33,769 nucleotides of DNA from Micrococcales bacterium (GTDB lineage: Bacteria; Actinomycetota; Actinomycetes; Actinomycetales; Microbacteriaceae), in contig CANGEU010000014.1 in the NCBI GenBank assembly GCA_947452985.1, positions 1 through 33,769 of the forward strand, written 5' to 3'. Positions 1 to 7,676 of this stretch are shown here, piece by piece (positions within the stretch are counted from its first letter, which is position 1; each line of letters starts with the position of its first letter). The notes under the pieces were generated by a model. It did no database searches. It saw nothing but the letters and a program-made list of their open reading frames with translations, and was not told the origin of the DNA. A program made the translations under genes and the position numbers.

Positions 1-837
1 GACATCGATTCAGACACTGGAAACATTTCCGTTGAGTCGGTGGCCAGCCTGATCACTCCGCGCACCAAGGTGATTGCCGGTGTTGACTACGCTGGTCACC
101 CAATCGACATCGACGAATTGAAGAAGCTAGCCCACGACAACGGCGCACTGCTGGTTGAAGATGGCGCTCACTCGATTGGCTCAACCTATAAGGGTCGACC
201 AGTTGGTGAAGATGCCGACCTAACCACTTTCTCGTTCTTCCCAACCAAGAACATGACCACCGGCGAGGGCGGTGCCGTGGTTTCACCTCGCGCGGACCTA
301 CTCGATCGCGCACGCAAGTTCCGCATGCACGGACTGGTTCGCGACAAGTCGATTCAGCGTTACCCGAACGAGGGCGACTGGCACCAGGAGATTCACGAAG
401 TCGGTTTGAACTACCGACTCCCAGACATCCTTTGTGCTCTAGGTTCTTCGCAGCTTGAGCGCCTAGACACCTTCAAGGCTAAACGTCGCCACATTTTTGA
501 GGCTTATCAGGCAGCCTTTGCAGACCTTGATAGCGTAATCCTTCCAACCAAGCGTGACTACGTCGACCCGATTTGGCACCTTTACCCAATTCGTGTTCCA
601 GCCGGAGAACGTAAGCGCATCTTCGACTACATGCGAGCCAATGGCGTGATTGTTCAGGTGAACTACATTCCGGTTTACTGGCATCCAGCCTTCGAAGATC
701 TCGGCTACAAGCGTGGTCTAGCTCCAGTTTCGGAAGAGTATTACCGCGGCGAGATTTCGCTACCGATGTATGCCGACCTAAGCGAAGCTGACCTCGCCCG
801 CGTTATCGAAGTATTCCGCGAAGCCGTCCTAGCCTAA
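1..837 (+). CDS. pseC: PseC-like DegT/DnrJ/EryC1 aminotransferase, 5' end cut by window
   Basis: PLP-dependent sugar aminotransferase of the DegT/DnrJ/EryC1/StrS family. PseC makes the 4-amino sugar nucleotide in CMP-pseudaminic acid synthesis. The frame is open from base 1, so the GTG at 40 is probably internal. 278 codons are visible, and roughly the first 100 residues of a usual 370-400 residue enzyme are missing. Visible codon 54 is the Asp of EDGAHSIG, expected to contact the PLP pyridine nitrogen. Codon 83 is the Lys of PTKNMTTGEGG, expected to form the internal aldimine. The PseC assignment rests on this motif style and on the nearby PseI; another DegT sugar aminotransferase cannot be excluded. 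Its stop codon directly abuts that of the convergent acetyltransferase gene, with no base between. Confidence 0.85.
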   Translation, partial: DIDSDTGNISVESVASLITPRTKVIAGVDYAGHPIDIDELKKLAHDNGALLVEDGAHSIGSTYKGRPVGEDADLTTFSFFPTKNMTTGEGGAVVSPRADLLDRARKFRMHGLVRDKSIQRYPNEGDWHQEIHEVGLNYRLPDILCALGSSQLERLDTFKAKRRHIFEAYQAAFADLDSVILPTKRDYVDPIWHLYPIRVPAGERKRIFDYMRANGVIVQVNYIPVYWHPAFEDLGYKRGLAPVSEEYYRGEISLPMYADLSEADLARVIEVFREAVLA

Positions 838-1296
838 TTAGAGGTATTTCACCAGAGACAGCACATCGCCGTCTTCGGTGATTTCGTAGCCAGCCTTTTT
901 GAAGATGGCAATTGAAGCCGGGTTCGTCGCCTTGATCTGTGCCAGAATGCGGTTTAGCCCCAATTCCTCTTTGGCCCAAGCCGCTGCCAGCTCAAGCAGT
1001 AGGCCGCCAACACCTTGCCCGCGTTTTTCCGGGCTGACCGTGATTGAAATTTCTGCAGTGTCGTCGATGTCGTCGAAGCGCACGGTTCCGAAACTTTCGG
1101 CGCCATCGGTTGCCACCAAAAGGTGTCTGGCAGGGTTTTCAAGCACCGAACTGAACCAACGAACGTGGTCTTCCCAGGCAACCGGCTCGGAAACCAGGCT
1201 CATTGCCACAGTGGTTGGGTCGTTTCGCCATTCGAAGAGCTGGCGGCAATCATCCTGTGATGCCAAACGCAACGCAATAGAATTAGCCAAGGTCAC
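838..1296 (-). CDS. pseH: GNAT acetyltransferase, PseH-like
   Basis: A 152-residue GNAT-fold N-acetyltransferase. PseH acetylates the 4-amino group made by PseC, using acetyl-CoA. An N-terminal FEWRNDP segment typical of PseH/RimJ-like proteins is followed by the acetyl-CoA loop RGQGVGG near residue 92. The length fits the family. The annotated start is GTG at 1296. A GAGGTGA match to the Shine-Dalgarno consensus overlaps that codon, so a TTG two codons downstream may be the real start. The gene is inverted between the plus-strand pseC and pseI genes and its 5' end lies 17 nt from pseI. The function is inferred from this position; the GNAT fold itself is clear. Confidence 0.75.
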   Translation of the reverse strand: MTLANSIALRLASQDDCRQLFEWRNDPTTVAMSLVSEPVAWEDHVRWFSSVLENPARHLLVATDGAESFGTVRFDDIDDTAEISITVSPEKRGQGVGGLLLELAAAWAKEELGLNRILAQIKATNPASIAIFKKAGYEITEDGDVLSLVKYL

Positions 1297-1313
1297 CTCA
1301 ATAAAAGGAACAT

Positions 1314-2354
1314 ATGAGCCCCAAGTCTAACGCCGCCAGCGGAAAACCATTCATCATCGCTGAGATTTCCGGCAACCACAACGGCAACCTGGAACGTGGC
1401 CTAGAGATCGTTCGCGCTGCCGCTGCAGCCGGTGCCAGCGCAGTCAAAATTCAGACCTACACCGCCGACACCATCACCTTGCCGGTCAGCACGCCAGCGT
1501 TTAAGGTGAGCGAAGGCCACGAACTTTGGGGCAACAAAACCCTTTACGAACTATACGAAGAAGCGCACACTCCGTGGGAGTGGCACAAGCCGATCTTCGA
1601 CCTCGCCAAAGAGCTTGGCATGCAGGCATTCAGCACCCCGTTCGACGAAACCGCGGTGGACTTCCTGGAATCACTGGATGTTCCGCTCTACAAGATTGCT
1701 TCGCTTGAAATCGTTGACCTGCCGCTGATCAAGCAGGTTGCTCAGACCGGTAAGCCAATGATTCTCTCGGTTGGCACCGCGTCGATTGGTGAAGTAGCCG
1801 ACGCCGTGGAGGCTGCCCGCGATGGCGGTTGCACCGACCTCACCCTACTTGCCTGCACCAGTTCATACCCGGCCAAGCCTGAAGACGCGAATCTGCTTCG
1901 CATCCCGGCGCTAGCTGAAATCTTCAACGTAAAGGTTGGCCTTTCTGACCACACGCTCGGAATTGGTGTAGCGGTTGCTGCCGTTGCTCTCGGCGCGACC
2001 GTAATTGAAAAGCACGTAACCCTGCGCCGTGCCGATGGCGGCGTCGACTCAGCTTTCTCACTGGAACCTGAAGAACTAAAGGCACTGGTTGACGAATGTA
2101 ACGCGGCTTATGTTGCTCGTGGTTCAGCACACGTCTGGACCACCAAGGCCGAAACCGAATCGCTGCGCCTGCGCCCTTCGCTTTACGTAACGAAGGCGGT
2201 CAAGGCCGGCGAGCTGATCTCACACGAGAACGTTCGCTCGGTTCGCCCTGCCGGGGGCCTTCCACCGAAGGACCTGCCGCTAGTGATTGGTCGCCACTTC
2301 TCCCAGGACGCCGAAATCGGCACACCTGTGGAGTGGTCACTAATTAATGACTAA
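1314..2354 (+). CDS. pseI: Pseudaminic acid synthase (NeuB family)
   Basis: A 346-residue enzyme condensing phosphoenolpyruvate with a 6-deoxy-diacetamido sugar to give pseudaminic acid in the cytoplasm. The N-terminal NeuB TIM-barrel opens with IIAEISGNHNG and carries AVKIQTYTADT, which is closer to PseI than to sialic acid NeuB. Further conserved blocks are FSTPFDETAVDFL, KIASLEI and GLSDHT. A C-terminal SAF (antifreeze-like) domain covers about residues 285-346. Start ATG 1314 has AAAGGAA about 5 nt upstream. The 3' end overlaps the acyltransferase start by 8 nt (ATGACTAA), which suggests translational coupling. Legionaminic acid synthase is the main alternative. Confidence 0.88.
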   Translation: MSPKSNAASGKPFIIAEISGNHNGNLERGLEIVRAAAAAGASAVKIQTYTADTITLPVSTPAFKVSEGHELWGNKTLYELYEEAHTPWEWHKPIFDLAKELGMQAFSTPFDETAVDFLESLDVPLYKIASLEIVDLPLIKQVAQTGKPMILSVGTASIGEVADAVEAARDGGCTDLTLLACTSSYPAKPEDANLLRIPALAEIFNVKVGLSDHTLGIGVAVAAVALGATVIEKHVTLRRADGGVDSAFSLEPEELKALVDECNAAYVARGSAHVWTTKAETESLRLRPSLYVTKAVKAGELISHENVRSVRPAGGLPPKDLPLVIGRHFSQDAEIGTPVEWSLIND

Positions 2355-4389
2355 GCGGGTCGTCAGACCAGACATCCAGTTCCTCAGGATGGTCGCGGTC
2401 CTGATGGTCACCCTTTTTCACTTTTGGCCGACCCTCCTGCCCGGCGGCTTTGCCGGCGTTGATGTATTTTTTGTAATTTCCGGTTACCTAATATCCAGCA
2501 GTCTGATCAAATCGGTTCGAAGCGAAGCGGGTTTGAACCTAGCTAGGTTTTGGTCCGGACGTGTCCGCCGTTTACTACCAGCAGCCATCGTGGTTTCCAC
2601 GCTCGCATTCATTGCGCTATTTGCTTTGGTGAACCCAGCCCAGCGCATCTCGTCGATCCAGCACTTCATCCCGAGCTTCCTATACTTCGAGAACATTCAA
2701 CTGCAGTTCGACTCAGTCGACTATTTTGCCGACCCGAACCCGAGTATCTACCAGCACTACTGGAGTCTTTCGGTTGAGGAGCAGTTTTACCTGATTTGGC
2801 CAATCGTGCTCCTACTAACTTGGCGAGCTTTCAAGAGTTTAGGCAAACTGCGAGCGGTTATCGTGGCTGCTTCCGCGGTTTCTTTCTGCTACGGGCTCTA
2901 CCTAACCTTCGCCAACCCAGCAGCCGCCTACTTCAACAGTTTCTCGCGCGCTTGGGAGTTTGGTGTTGGCGCCGTTTTGGCAACTCTCGTTTTCAAGAAA
3001 CAACTTCGTTTTGCCAGGGTGATTTCACTGGCCGGTCTAGCTCTAATTGGCGCGTCGATGTTTCTGATTGATCAGACCAGTCACTTCCCCGGCTACCTTG
3101 CTCTTGTCCCAGCGCTTGGAACCGTCCTGGTAATTGCATCGAACGCTAATGGTTGGCTGAAAAGTGTTTACGCATTCAAGCCGTTCCAGTTCCTCGGCGA
3201 CATAAGTTACAGCCTCTACCTCTGGCACTGGCCGGTCGTGGTCATTCTCACCTACTGGCTTGCCAAACACCCCAGCAACTTGCAGTTAGTGATCGCACTC
3301 GGTATCGCCGTGTTGCTTTCCTGGCTAACCAAGCGCTTCATCGAGGACCCGATTCGCTTCAACCACAAGCTAGCAACCGGCAAGTCTTCGCTGACCTTCA
3401 AATGGCTGGGTGCAAGTGTGGTGGCAATCATCGCGGTGGCAGCTCTCGGTGGAAGTTACAACACTGGCGTGATTGAACAGCGGCAGCGCGATCTTAAGAA
3501 ACAGCTCAGCGACAACGCGGGCTATTGTCTAGGTGCGGAATCTCTTCAAAACTTCGGACGAAGTTGCCAGCCAGTTCCCGAGAACCTTCGAATTCCATCG
3601 GACTACCAGTTGGTTTCCCAGATTTTTCCTGAAATCCAAGATTTGAAGTGTCGAGCAGACACTTTCGAGAAAGTTGTTAGGGTTTGTGATTTCGGGGACA
3701 AAAACTCCAATATCGAAATTGCCCTGGTTGGCGATTCTCACGCAGCACCATGGTTTTCGGCCATTCGCTCGGTCGTTCTCAAGAACCGTTGGCATCTGGT
3801 CACCTATTACAAGTCGGCTTGCGCCTTGGCTCCGGGTATGAGAACTGATACTGCTCCTGGAAAAGCCGCCAGCTGCGAGTGGTGGAATCACCAGGTCATG
3901 AAAAAACTTGAGTCGACCAAGACCGACATCGTGATTGTGGGCTATGGAGAACTCACTCTCAACCTGGTACAAAAACCTGGCGAAACCAGACTGGAAACTC
4001 AAACCAGCAGCCTTTCCCAGATGCTTGGCAGCCTCGAAGCGTCTGGTAAGACTGTAATCGCGATTCGAGATACTCCAGTTCCAGGCCCCAAATTGGCTTC
4101 CTGCCTGACCGAACATAGTCAAAACCCAAAGAAGTGCGACATGAAGAAGTCGGACGTTCTAAAACCGGTTGACGCCATGGAGCTGGCAAGCCGTCAGTAT
4201 CCGAGCGTGATTTTGGCCGACTTTACGAACTATTTCTGCTTGAGTCAGATCTGCCCGGCGCTGATCGGTGGAATCTATCCTTACCGCGACGACGACCATG
4301 TACTTTCTAACTACGCCGACACCGTCGCTCCAGTTTGGTCAAAGCTACTGGTGAAGGCCACCGAAGCTAGGGCTTCAACGGCACGATAA
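2347..4389 (+). CDS. Membrane O-acyltransferase (acyltransferase-3 plus SGNH domain)
   Basis: A 680-residue OafA-type protein that would O-acylate a surface glycan outside the membrane. Residues 1 to about 375 form a multi-pass Acyltransferase_3 domain, with the family's essential-type His25 in LFHFWP followed by GGFAGVDVFFVISGYL. One further membrane segment near residue 360 leads to an extracytoplasmic SGNH domain, with GDSH at 462-465 and the Asp-x-x-His dyad at D648 and H651. Length and order match two-domain OafA/YrhL proteins. Overlap with pseI suggests that pseudaminic acid or a glycan carrying it is the acceptor, but this is inference. The last 23 nt overlap the convergent nitroreductase gene. 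Confidence 0.88.
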   Translation: MTKRVVRPDIQFLRMVAVLMVTLFHFWPTLLPGGFAGVDVFFVISGYLISSSLIKSVRSEAGLNLARFWSGRVRRLLPAAIVVSTLAFIALFALVNPAQRISSIQHFIPSFLYFENIQLQFDSVDYFADPNPSIYQHYWSLSVEEQFYLIWPIVLLLTWRAFKSLGKLRAVIVAASAVSFCYGLYLTFANPAAAYFNSFSRAWEFGVGAVLATLVFKKQLRFARVISLAGLALIGASMFLIDQTSHFPGYLALVPALGTVLVIASNANGWLKSVYAFKPFQFLGDISYSLYLWHWPVVVILTYWLAKHPSNLQLVIALGIAVLLSWLTKRFIEDPIRFNHKLATGKSSLTFKWLGASVVAIIAVAALGGSYNTGVIEQRQRDLKKQLSDNAGYCLGAESLQNFGRSCQPVPENLRIPSDYQLVSQIFPEIQDLKCRADTFEKVVRVCDFGDKNSNIEIALVGDSHAAPWFSAIRSVVLKNRWHLVTYYKSACALAPGMRTDTAPGKAASCEWWNHQVMKKLESTKTDIVIVGYGELTLNLVQKPGETRLETQTSSLSQMLGSLEASGKTVIAIRDTPVPGPKLASCLTEHSQNPKKCDMKKSDVLKPVDAMELASRQYPSVILADFTNYFCLSQICPALIGGIYPYRDDDHVLSNYADTVAPVWSKLLVKATEARASTAR

Positions 4390-5092
4390 TTTCGTCCGAC
4401 TTAAAGCGAGGAGCGGCAAAGCTATTCGCCTTGTCATTGCTCGGGTAACCTAGGGCAACGCCGTAAAGCAGTTCATAGCCTTCTGGCACGTCGAATTCAG
4501 CGCGCACGATGTCGTCGTAGATCGAAATCGCACCCTGAGCGCAGGTTCCAAGGCCGCGAGCGTGAGCACCAAGCATTAGGTTCATTACGAACATTCCGGC
4601 ATCATTTGCTGAGAATTTGCCAAGGCTGGTGTGGGTCAGAATGAACAGCTCGACTGGAGCCCCGAAGAACTCATAGTTGCGCGCCCAGGCGGTATCGCGG
4701 GCCACGCGGTCTTTGCGGTCGATGCCTAGGTGAGCAAACAGTGCTGCACCAACCCGTTGCGCCCTAGGAAGCAGTGCTGGAACATAAGGCTTGGCAACGA
4801 GCGGGTTGCTGGTCGGCAGACCTCGGCGAGTAAACAACAGTTTGAACTGCCCCCATTTGCTGGAGCGAATCGGGGCAACGATCTCCCAACGGGCCATGAA
4901 TTCAGCGCTCATCCGGTCGCGAACGGCGCCGGTAGCAACTGCAACCATAATCGGGCGGGTGTTCGACCACGATGGTGAAGTCAGCCCGTCATTGATGATT
5001 TCGTCAATAATGCTCTCGGGAACCGGCTTCGGTAGGAAGTCTCGAGTGGTGTGCCTAGACGCTAAGAATTCTGAGAGCTGTTTTGAGTCCAT
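4367..5092 (-). CDS. Nitroreductase family FMN-dependent oxidoreductase
   Basis: A 241-residue cytoplasmic flavoprotein of the nitroreductase family, expected to bind FMN and use NAD(P)H. The N-terminal SRHTTRDF supplies the family's FMN-phosphate-binding arginine, SPSWSNTRP follows near residue 38, and a C-terminal GLGTCAQGA plus GVALGYP block is characteristic. The natural substrate cannot be told from sequence. The start codon has no Shine-Dalgarno match; a TAAGTT hexamer ends 6 nt before the ATG, so the mRNA is probably leaderless. The 3' end overlaps the convergent acyltransferase gene. Nothing links it functionally to its neighbours. Confidence 0.85.
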   Translation of the reverse strand: MDSKQLSEFLASRHTTRDFLPKPVPESIIDEIINDGLTSPSWSNTRPIMVAVATGAVRDRMSAEFMARWEIVAPIRSSKWGQFKLLFTRRGLPTSNPLVAKPYVPALLPRAQRVGAALFAHLGIDRKDRVARDTAWARNYEFFGAPVELFILTHTSLGKFSANDAGMFVMNLMLGAHARGLGTCAQGAISIYDDIVRAEFDVPEGYELLYGVALGYPSNDKANSFAAPRFKSDEIIVPLKP

Positions 5093-5098
5093 GAAACT

Positions 5099-5104
5099 AA
5101 CTTA
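5099..5104 (-). promoter_or_regulatory. Putative -10 box of leaderless nitroreductase mRNA
   Basis: On the minus strand TAAGTT is followed by exactly 6 nt and then the ATG at 5092. Transcription would start at or next to the start codon. No recognisable -35 element was seen. Inferred from sequence only. Confidence 0.5.
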
Positions 5105-5148
5105 TCCCTATCTTTTGGCGGGAAACCAGCCGTTCGTTTGTTATTGAA

Positions 5149-5162
5149 TCGAAATTCGAAAT
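5149..5162. repeat. Tandem TCGAAAT repeat in the aglE upstream region
   Basis: Two perfect adjacent copies of TCGAAAT (5149-5155 and 5156-5162) lie between the divergent nitroreductase and transporter genes. They could be an activator or repressor half-site pair, or chance in an AT-richer stretch. Confidence 0.35.
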
Positions 5163-5188
5163 TGTGGGTAAGTGTCCGCCATCACCAT

Positions 5189-5194
5189 TAGATT
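5189..5194 (+). promoter_or_regulatory. Candidate -10 box for the ABC transporter operon
   Basis: TAGATT fits the actinobacterial TAnnnT pattern and lies about 8 nt upstream of a perfect inverted repeat. Transcription would then start near 5201. No convincing -35 box at 16-18 nt was found. Confidence 0.35.
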
Positions 5195-5201
5195 TAGAGG
5201 G

Positions 5202-5218
5202 ACTCGTAATCTACGAGT
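5202..5218. promoter_or_regulatory. Perfect inverted repeat (candidate operator) before the transporter operon
   Basis: ACTCGTA, a 3-nt spacer, then TACGAGT form a perfect 7-bp inverted repeat. It lies just after the candidate -10 box and 22 nt upstream of the ATG at 5241, outside the AGGAG ribosome site at 5230-5234. The position suits a repressor operator controlled by sugar. The odd spacing does not fit the usual even-symmetry LacI-family operator with a central CG. A short mRNA hairpin is the alternative. Confidence 0.5.
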
Positions 5219-5240
5219 TTCCAATCATTAGGAGAAATAC

Positions 5241-6584
5241 ATGAAGTCTACGAAGGGTCGTGTTTTCGCAGTTGCCGCTACCGCAGCAGTTGCAGCACTA
5301 GTTTTCGCCGGCTGTGCTCCAGCAGCAACTGACGGTACCACCGTCAACTGTGACGACTACAGCAAGTACAAGGGCCACGAGGGCACCGAGGTTGAGGTTT
5401 ACACCACAATCATCGACCCAGAGGCAGCGCTATTCAAGCAGTCATTCGCTGACTTCGAGAAGTGCACCGGCATCACCATCAACTGGAACGGTACTCAGGA
5501 GTTCGAAGCTCAGATTCCTGTTCGCGTTGAAGGTGGAACCGCTCCAGATCTAGCGATCTTCCCACAGCCAGGTCTACTAGCAAAGTTCGCTGGTAAGGGT
5601 CTAGTTGAGGCAAGCGCAGACGTAACCGCTTCGGTTGACGCTAACTACAGCGCTGACTGGAAGAACTACGGAACCGTTGACGGCAAGTTCTACGCTGCAC
5701 CTCTAGGTGCAAACGTTAAGTCGTTCGTATGGTACTCACCAAAGGTATTCAAGGACAACGGTTACACCGTTCCTACTACCTGGGACGAACTAATCACCCT
5801 GTCTGACAAGATCGCTGCCGACGGCAAGATCCAGCCTTGGTGTGTAGGTTTCGGTTCTGGTGAAGCTACCGGTTGGGTCGGAACTGACTGGATGGAAGAC
5901 ATCATGCTTCGTACCGCGTCTCCAGAGACCTACGACGCTTGGGTAACCCACAAGATCAAGTTCAACGACCCAGCTGTTGCTAAGGCAATTGCTCAGGCCG
6001 GCTCGATCATCAAGAACCCTAAGTACGTTGGCGACGTCAAGTCGATCGCAACCACCACTTTTCAGGCTGCTGGTGCTGGTGTAGTTGACGGTACTTGTGC
6101 AATGCACCGTCAGGCATCGTTCCTTGGTGGAATCTTGGCTTCGGACAACGGCGCAAAGATCGTTGACCCAACCGACACCACCACCGAAAACGGTATCTCG
6201 GTGTTCTACTTCCCAGGTGCTTCAGCTGACAACAAGCCTGCTCTAGGTGGTGGAGAATTCGTTGGTGCTTTCTCTGACCGTCCAGAAGTTCAGGCAGTTC
6301 AGTTGTACCTAACCACCCCAGAGTGGAACAACAAGAAGGCAAAGCTTGGTGGCTGGTTCTCAGCTAACAAGGGCCTAGACGAAGCTAACGTAGCCGACCC
6401 AGTAAACAAGGTTGCAGTTCAGATCCTAAAGAACGCAACCACTTTCCGCTTCGACGGCTCGGACACCATGCCAGCTGCTGTTGGTGCCGGATCGTTCTGG
6501 AAGGAAATGACCGCTTGGGTTGCCGAGAACAAGTCTGACAAGGCTGTTCTTGACGCAATCGAGAAGTCATGGCCAAAGAAGTAA
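5241..6584 (+). CDS. aglE: ABC transporter sugar-binding lipoprotein, AglE-like
   Basis: A 447-residue extracellular solute-binding protein (family 1, alpha-glucoside type) that would capture a di- or oligosaccharide for the two permeases downstream. An N-terminal signal peptide ends in a lipobox FAGC with the lipidated cysteine at residue 25. The mature part has typical features: VEVYTTIIDPE, GGTAPDLAIFPQPG and the YFPGAS block. ATG 5241 is preceded by AGGAG at 6 nt spacing. The gene is followed by a strong hairpin and T-tract before the permease genes, which would give more binding protein than permease. No ATPase gene is present; a shared MsmK/UgpC-type ATPase elsewhere is likely. The exact sugar is unknown. 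Confidence 0.88.
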   Translation: MKSTKGRVFAVAATAAVAALVFAGCAPAATDGTTVNCDDYSKYKGHEGTEVEVYTTIIDPEAALFKQSFADFEKCTGITINWNGTQEFEAQIPVRVEGGTAPDLAIFPQPGLLAKFAGKGLVEASADVTASVDANYSADWKNYGTVDGKFYAAPLGANVKSFVWYSPKVFKDNGYTVPTTWDELITLSDKIAADGKIQPWCVGFGSGEATGWVGTDWMEDIMLRTASPETYDAWVTHKIKFNDPAVAKAIAQAGSIIKNPKYVGDVKSIATTTFQAAGAGVVDGTCAMHRQASFLGGILASDNGAKIVDPTDTTTENGISVFYFPGASADNKPALGGGEFVGAFSDRPEVQAVQLYLTTPEWNNKKAKLGGWFSANKGLDEANVADPVNKVAVQILKNATTFRFDGSDTMPAAVGAGSFWKEMTAWVAENKSDKAVLDAIEKSWPKK

Positions 6585-6605
6585 GTTAGGCTAATACCTA
6601 GCTGA

Positions 6606-6650
6606 GCGGGTGTGAGCAACTCTTTTGAGGCTCACACCCGCTTTCTTTTT
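6606..6650 (+). terminator. Strong intrinsic terminator or attenuator between aglE and aglF
   Basis: A perfect 12-bp stem, GCGGGTGTGAGC (6606-6617) and GCTCACACCCGC (6630-6641), encloses a 12-nt loop that can add three more pairs. The T-rich tract TTTCTTTTT (6642-6650) follows. It sits 19 nt before the permease start, so partial read-through is expected to set the binding protein to permease ratio. Confidence 0.9.
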
Positions 6651-6668
6651 CAGTTGGAAGGGAAGACA

Positions 6669-7676
6669 ATGACCGAAAGCTATTTAGCGTTTGGCAAGAC
6701 CCCGTGGGACACCATCGGCCCAAACTTATTGCAGCTAGTTCTAGGTTTGGTGGCCTTCGCTGCGATTGTTTACATCTGCTTCCTGCTGGCTAGCCGTGCC
6801 AGCGTAAAGGCTCAAGACTGGCTGAAATACCTGATCTTCCTGGTGCCAGCCAGCCTGCTTCTACTAATCGGCCTGGTTTACCCAACCATTCGAACGCTGA
6901 TCATGGCGTTTATGGATTCGGACAGTCAACAATTTGTCGGCTTCGATAACTTCGCTTGGGCATTCACAATGCCAGAAATCCTTACAGTTCTTAGGAACAC
7001 AGCAATTTGGGTGCTACTTGTCCCATTGTTCGCAACAGCCCTGGGACTAGCCATTGCATATATGACCGACCGCATGAAGCGGGCCGCCGTCGTAACTTCA
7101 CTAATCTTTATGCCAATGGCAATTTCGTTTGTTGGCGCCGGAGTTATCTGGAAGTTCGTTTACGATTACCAACCAAACAAATTCAAGCCAGACATTGGCC
7201 TGCTGAGCGCGATTACCAAGGCCCTCGGGATGACCCCTCCAAACTGGCTTCTAGAGGCTCCAGTGAACACCTTGCTGCTAATCGTGGTGATGATCTGGAT
7301 TCAAACCGGTTTTGCCATGGTGGTTCTTGGGGCAGCAATGAAGAATGTGCCAGACGAAGTTGTTGAAGCTGCCATGCTAGACGGAGCAAAGCCCTGGGCT
7401 CGATTCATTCGCATCACCCTGCCAATGATTCGCTCGACCATTGTTGTGGTGCTAACCACCACCATGATTGGAACCTTGAAGGTGTTCGACATCGTTCGCA
7501 CCATGACCGGTGGAAACTTCTCTACCAGTGTTATCGCGAACGAAATGTATTCACAGTCGTTCCGAGCTATGGATTATGGTCACGGCAGTGCCCTGGCAAT
7601 TATTCTTTTCGTTGGTTGTTTGCCCATCATCGCCTACAACATCCGACAACTACGCCTCGAGAGGACGGAACGCTAA
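6669..7676 (+). CDS. aglF: ABC sugar transporter permease, AglF-like (MalF type)
   Basis: A 335-residue integral membrane permease of the binding-protein-dependent sugar transporter family. Several hydrophobic helices are visible. The ATPase-contacting EAA loop reads EAAMLDGAKPWARFIRITLP near residue 255. An extra N-terminal helix before the core is MalF-like. I chose ATG 6669, preceded by GGAAGGGAAG, because the longer frame from GTG 6612 would begin inside the terminator hairpin. It pairs with the next permease, whose start overlaps its stop by one base (TAATG). Confidence 0.87.
   Translation: MTESYLAFGKTPWDTIGPNLLQLVLGLVAFAAIVYICFLLASRASVKAQDWLKYLIFLVPASLLLLIGLVYPTIRTLIMAFMDSDSQQFVGFDNFAWAFTMPEILTVLRNTAIWVLLVPLFATALGLAIAYMTDRMKRAAVVTSLIFMPMAISFVGAGVIWKFVYDYQPNKFKPDIGLLSAITKALGMTPPNWLLEAPVNTLLLIVVMIWIQTGFAMVVLGAAMKNVPDEVVEAAMLDGAKPWARFIRITLPMIRSTIVVVLTTTMIGTLKVFDIVRTMTGGNFSTSVIANEMYSQSFRAMDYGHGSALAIILFVGCLPIIAYNIRQLRLERTER

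Noticed and set aside
899-1330. Plus-strand open frame of 143 codons
   Set aside because: Antisense to the acetyltransferase gene and overlapping the pseI start; Ser/Arg-rich shadow frame.
3529-4122. Minus-strand open frame of 197 codons
   Set aside because: Antisense to the SGNH domain of the acyltransferase, whose GDSH motif it overlaps; no independent support.
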